Assembly (NCBI GenBank): GCA_046263195.1
Contig: JBHELG010000102.1
Coordinates: 1-7,456, forward strand
Length of the DNA: 7,456 bases
DNA from: JBHELG01 sp046263195
GTDB lineage: Bacteria > Actinomycetota > Nitriliruptoria > Nitriliruptorales > JAHWKO01
Direction: 5' to 3'
A program made the position numbers and the translations under genes. Below the pieces are notes generated by a model. The model had not been told where the DNA came from and made no database searches. It saw only the letters and a list, made by a program, of their open reading frames with translations. This document shows positions 1 to 6,246 of this stretch, piece by piece. The stretch's first letter is position 1. Every line of letters begins with the position of its first letter.

Positions 1-875
1 CGCTCCGCCAGCCTGCGCACGAAGTACGGGTACCACTCCGAGCCGAACGGAACGTAGATCCGCAGGCGATAGCCGTCGGCGACGATCTGGCGCTGCAGAC
101 TCTCACTGACGCCGTAGAGCATCTGGAACTCGAACTCCTCGGGGCCACGCTGGTGGCGTCGGGCGGAGTTCTTCGCGTGGTGGATGAGCCTTCTGTCGTG
201 GGTGGCGATACGGGGGTAGACGCCCTCACGCAGGAGCGTTTCGGTGAGTCGGGCGTAAGCGGCGTCGACGTCGGCTTTCCGTTGGAAGGCGATGTCGGGC
301 GGTTCCGCGTACGCACCCTTGCACAGACGCAGCGAGGCTCCCGCCGCGGTCAGTTTCGCCACGTCGTCCGGTGTGCGATAGAGATAGCTCTGAACCGCAC
401 AACCGACGTTGTCATGACCGTGTGCCCGCAGGGCGAGCACGAGATCCTCGGTTGGCTGAGTGAAGCCCGAGTGCTCCATGTCCACGGTGACATGGGAGCC
501 GACTGCGGCGGCAGCGGCACACACGTCGGAGAGGAGGTCGCGGCACAACTCGAAGTCGATGGCGAGTCCGAGTTGTGTGAGCTTCACGGAGATCGAGCCT
601 TCGATGCCCTCCTCGGCCATCCGCGCGATCGTTTCGCGGTACACGGCGGAAGCGGCGTGCGCGACGCTCGGATCGTCCACCGCCTCTCCGAGCGCGTCGA
701 GGCTCACTGAGGTCCCCAACGCGTTCAAGTGCCTGGCAACTGCGAGCGCGTCGTCGAGAGTCTCGCCGGCGATGAACCGCATGGCGACAGCCCGTGCAGC
801 GGACAGTTGGGATGCCATGCGGTGGAGCAGGGGGCTGTTCGACGCGGCTATGAGCGCACGGCGCAGCACGCGCAT
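1..875 (-). CDS. Proline dehydrogenase, monofunctional (3' end cut by window edge)
   Basis: This FAD-dependent enzyme oxidises L-proline to delta-1-pyrroline-5-carboxylate, the first step of proline catabolism, probably at the inner face of the membrane with quinone as electron acceptor. The visible 291 residues carry the family's landmarks in order: SVKLTQLG (about 96-103, with the conserved Lys), CAVQSYLYRT (159-168), LRLCKGAYAEP (182-192), ATHD (224-227), EFQMLYG (249-255) and YVPFGSEWYPYFVRRLAE (274-291). The last of these holds the paired arginines that bind the proline carboxylate. The protein runs off the left edge inside this last motif, so only a short tail should be missing. It is the short, single-domain form and has no P5C dehydrogenase domain in view. 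The ATG at 875 is chosen because a TAG lies in frame nine codons upstream and a GAGG precedes the ATG. A 104-bp gap separates it from the YbjN gene upstream, so it may be read with that operon or from its own promoter. The family assignment is secure. Confidence 0.95.
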   Translation of the reverse strand, partial: MRVLRRALIAASNSPLLHRMASQLSAARAVAMRFIAGETLDDALAVARHLNALGTSVSLDALGEAVDDPSVAHAASAVYRETIARMAEEGIEGSISVKLTQLGLAIDFELCRDLLSDVCAAAAAVGSHVTVDMEHSGFTQPTEDLVLALRAHGHDNVGCAVQSYLYRTPDDVAKLTAAGASLRLCKGAYAEPPDIAFQRKADVDAAYARLTETLLREGVYPRIATHDRRLIHHAKNSARRHQRGPEEFEFQMLYGVSESLQRQIVADGYRLRIYVPFGSEWYPYFVRRLAE

Positions 876-896
876 GTCCTCGGCGACGGGCCCTCG

Positions 897-902
897 AGCC
901 TA
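897..902 (-). promoter_or_regulatory. Possible -10 element of the proline dehydrogenase promoter
   Basis: The minus strand reads TAGGCT here, a good match to the actinobacterial -10 pattern TAnnnT. It would place the transcript start roughly 15 nt upstream of the ATG at 875. No TTG-type -35 hexamer is visible 16-19 bp further upstream, so this is only a weak prediction. The same octamer, CTAGGCTC, occurs ahead of the FemAB-like gene. Confidence 0.25.
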
Positions 903-979
903 GTCGTGGTCAGGCTTACGCGCTGAGGGGAGACCATGAGCCGTCCGATCGACCGGCAGCTGCTGCGCGGCCGTCTGGG

Positions 980-1459
980 TCAGGCTCTGGAGACCGGGTT
1001 CGGGGTCATGCCCACGCGTGCCCGCCAGCGCTGTTCGGCGTCGAGGTAGCCCGCGAAACCGTGCCGAAGGAGCGTGAAATACACCTCGTCGGCGACAGTG
1101 AGGACGCCACCCAGCAGCCGGTCGAAGCCTTCAGCGTCGAGGACGGCGAGAGGTACTTGCCCGGTGAGGAGCACATCACCGGCCTCATCGAGTGCAAAAT
1201 GGACGGGTTGAGCTGCTTCGTTTCGTTCCAGCAGGAAGCGGTAGACCTCGGTGTGCCCCTCGTCGAGCGCGCCGCACAGCAGTGCACGGATGTGCAGCGA
1301 CCGCTCCGCCAGGCGAAGGACCACGGGAAGGCTCCGCTTCCTCTCCCCTGGCAGCGCCGTCAGCCAAACATCCGGGGCGATCTCGTCGGCGACCAAACCG
1401 GCCTCGGCGAGACCCTCGACGACGACCTGCCGACCCGCATCACGCTCCCTCACCGTCAT
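980..1459 (-). CDS. YbjN-domain protein (type III secretion chaperone-like fold)
   Basis: A 159-residue soluble protein with no signal peptide or membrane segment. Residues about 10-140 look like a YbjN domain. That is an alpha/beta fold related to type III secretion chaperones, here with the hydrophobic-strand pattern around WLTALPGERKRSLPVVLRL (32-50), then HIRALLC (56-62), and the EVYRFLLERN helix (71-80). The biochemical role of actinobacterial YbjN proteins is not known. E. coli YbjN has been linked to stress and motility phenotypes, but that cannot be carried over. The position is informative: in Mycobacterium tuberculosis a YbjN-like gene (Rv0487) directly follows mshA (Rv0486), and the same order is seen here with a 43-bp gap. 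A link to mycothiol or redox biology is therefore plausible but is inference. The ATG at 1459 is preceded by a GGGG-containing purine stretch about 5 nt away. Confidence 0.8.
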   Translation of the reverse strand: MTVRERDAGRQVVVEGLAEAGLVADEIAPDVWLTALPGERKRSLPVVLRLAERSLHIRALLCGALDEGHTEVYRFLLERNEAAQPVHFALDEAGDVLLTGQVPLAVLDAEGFDRLLGGVLTVADEVYFTLLRHGFAGYLDAEQRWRARVGMTPNPVSRA

Positions 1460-1502
1460 GGCACCCCGATGAGACCCTCACGCGAGGCCTTCCCCGGGGC
1501 CC

Positions 1503-2834
1503 TCACGCGCTCACGCCCGCCGCGGAGGCTTGGCTTCGAACCACGTCCTCGTAGACGGCGAGGAGACCTTCGACGGTGACATCCCACGTGGCACGCGACG
1601 CGGCCTGGAGCGCAGAGGTCCGTGCTCGCGTGTACCGGGCCGAATCGCGGAGATAGTCAAGGATGGCTGCCGCGTAGTCGGCGGGGTCATGCCCGGCTAC
1701 CAGAGTTCCTCCGCCGCCACCGACGACAGCAGGCAGGCCACCGACCTCGGCAGCGACCACCGGAGTAGCGCACGCTTGCGCCTCGAGGGCGACGAGCCCA
1801 AAGCTCTCACTGCGACTCGGGACGAGCACAACGGTCGAAGCCCGGTAGAGGTCGGCGAGCTCCCGTTGTGGGCGAGCCGCCGCCACGGCGACCCCGTCTC
1901 CCACCCCGAGTTCAAGCGCCAGAGCCCGCAGCTCGTCAGGACCGCAGCTACCTGCGCTGCTGCCCGAGACACCCCCGACCACGAGCAGACGGGCGTCGGG
2001 AACCTCCCGGCGGACGTACGCGAGGGCGCGCACCGCGACTTCGGGCGACTTCAAGGGCTGGAGGCGCCCGACGAAGAGCAGCAGTGGACCGCTTCCGGGC
2101 GGGGCGTCGGAGGGGTTCGGTGCTTGCCCCGGATGGAAGATGTCGAGGTCGACGCCGGGCGCCACGACCGCCAATCGAGCGCCTGAGATGCCGTACGTGC
2201 GATGGAGCAGGCGGGCCTCGCCACAGACCGACACGAGGATGCGGTCCGCGTCCTCGACCAGCCGTTCCTCGGCGAGAAGGCGGACGACGGGCTCGGGCTC
2301 GTCGCCGGGAGCAAGCGCGGCGTTCTTGACCCGGGCAAGGGTATGAAAGGAATGCACGAGCGGGGTCCGCCAGCGGCGGCGCAACTGGCGGCCCACCCAG
2401 CCAGACAGCCAGTAATGGGTATGGACGACGTCGTACAACCGGCCCGGAGCGTGCTCAGCCACATGGCCCTCGAGCGCGAGCAGGAAAGCGCAGAGATGGT
2501 TGGCCAGCGTCTCCTTCGGGAGCCGTGTCCGCGGCCCGGCCTCGATGTGGTGCACGGCGAAGCGCTCGGCGACCTGCAGCACCGGGGGTTGGCCCGGCTG
2601 AGTTGCGCGCGTGAAGACGTCGACCTCCACGCCTCGGGCAGCCAGGCGTCGAGCGACCTCCAACACGTACACATTCAGCCCGCCACCATCTCCGGTACCC
2701 GGCTGGTCGAGCGGCGACGTGTGGAGGGAGATGATCGCAATCCGTCGTACTTGCCCGTCCCTGTCACTCCCGGAGGTCATGTCCCCAGTTCGGCCAACGT
2801 TCTGGGTTGGGGCATTGATGGTCCCCGACCTCAT
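1503..2834 (-). CDS. mshA: D-inositol-3-phosphate glycosyltransferase MshA (mycothiol biosynthesis)
   Basis: A GT4-family, GT-B-fold enzyme that joins GlcNAc from UDP-GlcNAc to 1L-myo-inositol-1-phosphate, the committed step of mycothiol synthesis in the cytoplasm. The 443-residue product has the MshA N-terminal signature HTSPLDQPGTGDGGGLNVYV (38-57), then HTHYWLSGWVG (138-148), the MshA-like VHSFHTLARVKNAAL (160-174), and APGVDLDIF (225-233). The nucleotide-phosphate site GRLQPLK (256-262) and the E-x7-E pair E343/E351 within ESFGLVALEAQA are intact. An oddity is a glycine run (VVGGGGGTLV, 370-379) where mycobacterial MshA has a more varied loop. The ATG at 2834 is preferred because it forms an ATGA overlap with the upstream stop codon. 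The ATG at 2780 (425 residues) also fits, since homology begins only near residue 30. The longer frame up to 3029 lies inside the upstream gene and is not credible. Sucrose-type GT4 enzymes share part of the signature, but the KNAAL region favours MshA. Confidence 0.85.
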   Translation of the reverse strand: MRSGTINAPTQNVGRTGDMTSGSDRDGQVRRIAIISLHTSPLDQPGTGDGGGLNVYVLEVARRLAARGVEVDVFTRATQPGQPPVLQVAERFAVHHIEAGPRTRLPKETLANHLCAFLLALEGHVAEHAPGRLYDVVHTHYWLSGWVGRQLRRRWRTPLVHSFHTLARVKNAALAPGDEPEPVVRLLAEERLVEDADRILVSVCGEARLLHRTYGISGARLAVVAPGVDLDIFHPGQAPNPSDAPPGSGPLLLFVGRLQPLKSPEVAVRALAYVRREVPDARLLVVGGVSGSSAGSCGPDELRALALELGVGDGVAVAAARPQRELADLYRASTVVLVPSRSESFGLVALEAQACATPVVAAEVGGLPAVVGGGGGTLVAGHDPADYAAAILDYLRDSARYTRARTSALQAASRATWDVTVEGLLAVYEDVVRSQASAAGVSA

Positions 2835-3838
2835 GCGGGCGCCACCATGAGCCGGCGGATGCCCCGGTTCTCGGCGCCGTAGCGGTACTTGTACGGCTCG
2901 CCGCCCCGGAGCAGGTCGAACACGCCGAACCCCTCCTCGCCCGCGATGCGGATGAGCTCTCCGAGGAGCACCATGCCGGGGGCGAGGGCACGAAGCTCGC
3001 CATCGAAAGCCGAGTTGTACAGGCCCCATTCCTCGCCGTGCGTGAGTGAAACGCTGATGGCCGCGGGCTCTCCCTCAACGTCGAGGCAGTGGATCCGCAG
3101 GGTGCCCTCCCGTCCGAACTCGGAGGCGAGGGAGTGGAAGAAGGCGTACATGGATTCGTCGACGAAGAAGCGGCCCTTTTCCCCGCCCGCCGCCCGGTTC
3201 AAGGTGAAGAAATCATCCATGGCGGCCGGCAGCTCGTCGACGTCGACGGCCACGAGCTTCACGACACCCGCTTCCCGCGAGAGCTTGCGGGCCTTACGGC
3301 GGATCTCGTGCCGTTGCTTGCTCGTCAACCGTCCGAGGTAACCCTCCCAACCTCCGCTCAGATTGATGCGGGGACACACGTCCTCGTTCACGGGACCATC
3401 GACGATCGAGCCGCCGTCCCTGGCGCGCTCGGCAATGAGCTGATCCCAGCCAGCGTCCTCGGCGAGGCCGGCCGCGATGAGCTCGTCCCAGTCGGCCTCG
3501 GCCTCGAGCTCCTCGAACCAGGCAGCGACCACGTCAGTCCGGTGCTCAGGCCGACTGACCGGTCCGAGATAATCCGTCACGTGGTAGCCGCCGGCGAAGT
3601 GGACGACGCGACGACCCTCGTCGGTCAGCTCTCGCACCTCGGGGACGACGCCCACGAGCTCCCCGCTGTCTTGGAGGAAGCGCAGGCGGAGATCCCAGTG
3701 GCAAAGGTGGTGGCACCACAGGCGCAGGAAGCGAGCGCTGTGAAAGAGTGAAGCGCAGGGGTCGGAGGCGACGAGCGCCTCCCAACTGGCCGCGAGTCGG
3801 CCACTGGGGAAGCTTTCCTCTGTTCGGACCTCCAGCAC
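2831..3838 (-). CDS. FemAB/GNAT-fold transferase (CelD/BcsL-type acetyltransferase family)
   Basis: A 335-residue cytoplasmic protein of the GNAT-fold group that includes FemAB/FemX aminoacyl transferases and CelD/BcsL-type acyltransferases (Acetyltransf_6). It has two GNAT-like halves. The first spans about 1-150 (SLFHSARFLRLW at 30-41, VVHFAGGYHVTDYLGP at 78-93). The second holds the family hallmark YLGRLTSKQRHEIRRKARKL (167-186) and the C-terminal FDLLRGGEPYKYRYGAENR (307-325). These enzymes typically move an acyl or aminoacyl group onto a sugar or peptide. The substrate here cannot be read from sequence. The stop codon overlaps the mshA start (ATGA), so the two are probably translationally coupled. 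Start choice: GTG at 3838 has ACGGAG exactly 6 nt upstream. The frame stays open to a GTG at 3904, but those 22 codons give an Arg-rich, uninformative stretch with no ribosome site. A role in mycothiol-related or envelope-glycan chemistry is inference. Confidence 0.75.
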   Translation of the reverse strand: MLEVRTEESFPSGRLAASWEALVASDPCASLFHSARFLRLWCHHLCHWDLRLRFLQDSGELVGVVPEVRELTDEGRRVVHFAGGYHVTDYLGPVSRPEHRTDVVAAWFEELEAEADWDELIAAGLAEDAGWDQLIAERARDGGSIVDGPVNEDVCPRINLSGGWEGYLGRLTSKQRHEIRRKARKLSREAGVVKLVAVDVDELPAAMDDFFTLNRAAGGEKGRFFVDESMYAFFHSLASEFGREGTLRIHCLDVEGEPAAISVSLTHGEEWGLYNSAFDGELRALAPGMVLLGELIRIAGEEGFGVFDLLRGGEPYKYRYGAENRGIRRLMVAPA

Positions 3839-3844
3839 GGCATA

Positions 3845-3850
3845 CTCCGT
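3845..3850 (-). promoter_or_regulatory. Shine-Dalgarno site selecting the GTG start at 3838
   Basis: The minus strand reads ACGGAG followed by six bases and then GTG. The alternative in-frame GTG at 3904 has no comparable purine-rich site, so this element decides the start of the FemAB-like transferase. Confidence 0.6.
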
Positions 3851-3891
3851 CGCCGGGCCGCGGGATCTGCGGAGGCGATCTCGGCGCGGTG

Positions 3892-3897
3892 AGCCTA
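3892..3897 (-). promoter_or_regulatory. Possible -10 element for the transferase-mshA-ybjN operon
   Basis: TAGGCT on the minus strand lies in the 113-bp gap between the regulator stop and the GTG at 3838. It matches the actinobacterial TAnnnT pattern, but I see no recognisable -35 hexamer at the usual spacing. If used, it would give a leader of about 45 nt and would put the upstream GTG at 3904 outside the transcript, which agrees with the start chosen at 3838. Confidence 0.25.
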
Positions 3898-3951
3898 GCG
3901 GCACCCAGGGCCGGGCCGGCTCGTCTGTCGCTGGCGCACGAACCGATTGCG

Positions 3952-4470
3952 TCAGGTTGGGGAGGCTTGGCGTTCCGGACCAGTCGTGGTGGAGCCTTCG
4001 CCTCCTGGCGGCTCATCCTTGACCAGGTTGAAGTCCCGGTCGGGGGAGCGGGGCGCAATCGGCTCGACGCTGTCCATCGCGTCCCGCCAGCCTACCTTCA
4101 TCTCCGCGGTGCGCTCCTCGTTCTCGTGACGGAAGGAGCGGTAGATCTCGAGCAACGCAGCGCGCTGCCGCTCGTTGAGCCAGGCATCCCTCAAGATGGC
4201 GACCTCGAGGTTTGCCAACTCCTCACGTTCCTCGAGGATCCCGGCCTTGATGTAAAGGCTCTCAGCGGAAATCTGCAATGCTTTGGCTATGGCTTGGAGG
4301 ATTTCGGCCGACGGCTTGCGCAGGCCCCGCTCGATTTGGCTGAGGTACGGGTTCGACACCCCGGCGACCTTCGCGAGATGACGCAGCGAGTACTCCCCCC
4401 GCTTGCGCTGTTCGCGGATGTAGCTGCCGAGCTCCCGCAGCTTGGCCGGGCCGGGCGAGGCGGTTTTCAT
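3952..4470 (-). CDS. XRE-family helix-turn-helix transcriptional regulator
   Basis: A 172-residue DNA-binding protein. Residues about 11-73 form a Cro/C1-type HTH domain: LRELGSYIREQRKRGEYSLR (11-30) begins it, the recognition-helix region is VSNPYLSQIERGLRKPSAE (38-56), and IAKALQISAESLY follows (61-73). A helical segment (80-122) contains LNERQRAALLEIYRSFRHEN, and the tail from about 138 is charged, Pro/Gly-rich and probably disordered. The VSNPYLSQIERGLRKPSAE core and the NERQ...LLEIYRSFR segment resemble the actinobacterial regulator that sits beside hbhA in mycobacteria (Rv0474 type), judged from memory. No target can be inferred. The ATG at 4470 is chosen because it places the HTH at the usual position. 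The reading frame stays open to a GTG at 4665, adding 65 residues with a hydrophobic patch (FAALLPLSIASALLLPA), which cannot be excluded. The ATG has only a tight, weak AGGA, and a strong ribosome-site-like sequence lies 80 nt upstream. Confidence 0.88.
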   Translation of the reverse strand: MKTASPGPAKLRELGSYIREQRKRGEYSLRHLAKVAGVSNPYLSQIERGLRKPSAEILQAIAKALQISAESLYIKAGILEEREELANLEVAILRDAWLNERQRAALLEIYRSFRHENEERTAEMKVGWRDAMDSVEPIAPRSPDRDFNLVKDEPPGGEGSTTTGPERQASPT

Positions 4471-4546
4471 GTCCTGCCATGTGGCGGGTGCCTCGGCAGG
4501 GACCGCCTGTTCGTCTGGGACCAGGGTGGCTCCTTCAGCTTCGGTC

Positions 4547-4557
4547 GGATCACCTCC
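4547..4557 (-). promoter_or_regulatory. Extended Shine-Dalgarno-like sequence in the regulator leader
   Basis: The minus strand reads GGAGGTGATCC, an 11-base exact complement of the conserved 3' end of 16S rRNA (GGATCACCTCC). It lies about 80 nt upstream of the regulator ATG. A frame beginning at the overlapping GTG (4553) or at a CTG (4538) runs without a stop to a TGA at 4469-4467 that overlaps the regulator ATG as ATGA. This could be a leader peptide controlling the regulator by coupled translation, or it may be chance. Confidence 0.3.
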
Positions 4558-4685
4558 CCGTCGCCCGTGTCTTCGAGCTGGAAGCAGTAGTGCGGAGGCT
4601 ATCGACAGCGGCAAAAGGGCCGCAAACCGCGCTGGCCTGGGAGCGCGGACGAGGGTTGCCACCACGTGTCGCTGCAGGGCCTGGC

Positions 4686-5660
4686 TCAGCCGGCGAGAAC
4701 CGCTCCGAGCGCCCTTACTGCCTGGGCTGCCAAGACCTCACCCACCCGCCGACCGCCACCCAGAACCGGAGGCGGCGACCATTCGGTCTCCCCGACGACG
4801 CCGGCCGCCGCGAGCAGTCCATGGAGGGCGGTCGAGGATCCTCGGGAAGCGCCGTCGCTGACCTTCAGGGCTACCCCGCGGACACTTCCGTCTGAAGCTG
4901 CCCATCCCGCCGCGAACACCCCCTCGGCTCCGGGCTTCGCTACGACTCCCGCCGCCAAGAGGACGGACTCCAGCCGACCCTTACCTCCCACGAGTTTGGG
5001 ATGGGACTGTCCAGCAGCAGCGATGTGGGCCCAAGGACCGTCGGGTTCGGCTAGTGCTGCGTAGGCGCGGGCGATCCCCGCCAACGGTGCTGCCACTGCG
5101 GGGGCGCCGCAGCCGTCGACCGACACGCCGGCCAGGCTGCCGATCACCTGGGCCAGCGTCTCGAGAACCGGTCGCTGGACGGGACCATCCGGGTCGAGCA
5201 GCAGCCTCCGAGGGCAGCGGACCGCAGCGCCAGCCAGGGCGAACAGGGCATGCTTGCCGGAGCAGTTGTGGGCGAGGCTGGTGGGGGGTTCCGCCGGGTC
5301 ATCGGCCGGTGCTGCCCGAGGCGTGGTGAGATCGTCGGGGGTGAGCCCGGCCAGGGCGAGCAGGTCCCTTACCGCATCTAGCTGGGCAGGCTCCCCTCGA
5401 TGCGATGACCAGCCCACAGCGAGGAGCGCGGGTGGGAGGTCCGCGCCGGAGAGGGCGAGCGACGCGGCCGCTTGGAAGGGCTTAGCGGTGGAACGCAGGA
5501 ACGTGACGTGGGCGGGGTCACCGAGTCCCCCGATGAGCTGCCCGTCCGCATCCACGACAGCCAGGTGCCCGTAATGGCACGACTCGACGCGCTCGGTGTG
5601 TTCGCCGCCCCGCATGGTCCGTGTCGTCGTGACGAGGAGCGCCGGCGGTGGGGCCGTCAC
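4686..5660 (-). CDS. L-asparaginase II family (Rhizobium etli type, PF06089-like)
   Basis: Hydrolyses L-asparagine to L-aspartate and ammonia. This family is unrelated to the E. coli type I/II enzymes and has a serine beta-lactamase-like fold. In the 324-residue product the key motifs are FLRSTAKPFQ (54-63, Ser57/Lys60 as the S-x-x-K pair), WSSHRGEP (84-91), HNCSGKH (131-137), DGCGAP (182-187), GGKGRLES (225-232) and ALKVSDGASRG (264-274, Lys266). From memory of the R. etli enzyme structure, Cys133, Lys136 and Cys184 correspond to its zinc site, and Ser57/Lys60 plus Ser85 or Ser86 with Lys266 to its two Ser-Lys pairs, so the protein looks active. There is no signal peptide, so it is cytoplasmic. 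The start is a GTG just 21 bp after the rsiG stop codon with no clear ribosome site, which suggests read-through from the rsiG transcript. An ATG at 5612 is less likely because family members keep residues upstream of the ESCHYGHLAVVDADG stretch. Confidence 0.92.
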   Translation of the reverse strand: MTAPPPALLVTTTRTMRGGEHTERVESCHYGHLAVVDADGQLIGGLGDPAHVTFLRSTAKPFQAAASLALSGADLPPALLAVGWSSHRGEPAQLDAVRDLLALAGLTPDDLTTPRAAPADDPAEPPTSLAHNCSGKHALFALAGAAVRCPRRLLLDPDGPVQRPVLETLAQVIGSLAGVSVDGCGAPAVAAPLAGIARAYAALAEPDGPWAHIAAAGQSHPKLVGGKGRLESVLLAAGVVAKPGAEGVFAAGWAASDGSVRGVALKVSDGASRGSSTALHGLLAAAGVVGETEWSPPPVLGGGRRVGEVLAAQAVRALGAVLAG

Positions 5661-5681
5661 GTTGTTCGTCGTTCAGGTCGC

Positions 5682-6242
5682 CTACGCTTGCCCCGGCAGC
5701 ACCTCCTTCACGCTCGCCTCCCCAAGCTGGTAACGCCGAGCCAGCTCCTCTTGCAGCGCATCGATGCGATCGAACAGCTGGCGGCGCAACTCGGACAACT
5801 CCCGCTCCTTCAGAGCGAGAAGGTGAACCATCTGGCTGAGCTCCTCGGTCGACCTGTCCTCGAGCATGGCGAGCGTATGGTCTTCCACGAGACGCTCGAC
5901 CTCTCGCCGCCGGTGTTCAACCGACGATGGGATCAGAGAGCGGGGCACCCGGGGACGCAGCAGACGTGAGGGCACCTCGTCGCTGAGAATCTGAGGCAAG
6001 GCGTCGAGCAGTGACTGCAGACCACCGTTCGTGTCGCTCTCCTGTCGTCGCAGGGCTTCGGCTCGCAGTATGTCGAGCTTTCCCTGCAGGATTCGCCGGG
6101 CGAATGAGACGCCGCTTTCCTCCTCCTCGCACTCATCCCGCATCGCCCGAATCTCCGCGGTCGAGCGGCCGGGTAGGTCGTCGAGGTAGGTGGGTGCGAG
6201 GATGCGGTCCAACCGGCGCCGTCCCGTCAGTCTTGGATCCAT
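5682..6242 (-). CDS. rsiG: RsiG-like anti-sigma factor (c-di-GMP-responsive family)
   Basis: RsiG binds a WhiG-type sigma factor when loaded with cyclic di-GMP, holding back late developmental or surface-structure genes. The 186-residue product has two long helices joined by a Pro-rich linker (about 91-107), as expected of the antiparallel coiled coil. Helix 1 holds a perfect E-x3-S-x2-R-x3-Q-x3-D motif: E42, S46, R49, Q53, D57, within SFARRILQGKLDILRAE. The equivalent site on helix 2 keeps E146, S150, R153 and D161 but has Phe157 where Gln is expected. The N-terminal LDRILAPTYLDDLPGRSTAEIRAMR region is also typical of the family. The ATG at 6242 is chosen because GGAGG lies 4 nt upstream. 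The longer frame from 6308 adds a 22-residue stretch without family features. No sigma factor gene is in the window, so the partner must be elsewhere. The asparaginase gene follows after 21 bp. Family membership is clear; actual c-di-GMP binding is inference. Confidence 0.87.
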   Translation of the reverse strand: MDPRLTGRRRLDRILAPTYLDDLPGRSTAEIRAMRDECEEEESGVSFARRILQGKLDILRAEALRRQESDTNGGLQSLLDALPQILSDEVPSRLLRPRVPRSLIPSSVEHRRREVERLVEDHTLAMLEDRSTEELSQMVHLLALKERELSELRRQLFDRIDALQEELARRYQLGEASVKEVLPGQA

Positions 6243-6246
6243 CCCG

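Noticed and set aside
153..710. Plus-strand open frame of 185 codons opposite proline dehydrogenase
   Set aside because: The minus strand carries clear proline dehydrogenase motifs across this whole stretch; the plus-strand frame is a GC-rich shadow with no family features.
2835..3029. N-terminal extension of mshA to 3029
   Set aside because: These 65 codons lie within the 3' part of the transferase gene in another frame, are Arg/Pro-rich and have no MshA similarity.
3839..3904. 22-codon extension of the FemAB-like protein to the GTG at 3904
   Set aside because: The residues are Arg-rich with no similarity to the family and there is no ribosome site before 3904, while ACGGAG lies 6 nt before the GTG at 3838.
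3089..4590. Long plus-strand open frames (3089-3751 and 3748-4590)
   Set aside because: They lie opposite the FemAB-like transferase and the XRE regulator, both with recognisable motifs. The plus frames show no domain and span the end of one gene and the start of the next.
3952..5660. Asparaginase and XRE regulator as a toxin-antitoxin or defence pair
   Set aside because: The asparaginase has all catalytic residues of a metabolic enzyme, the genes are 215 bp apart, and nothing in either suggests a toxin or nuclease.
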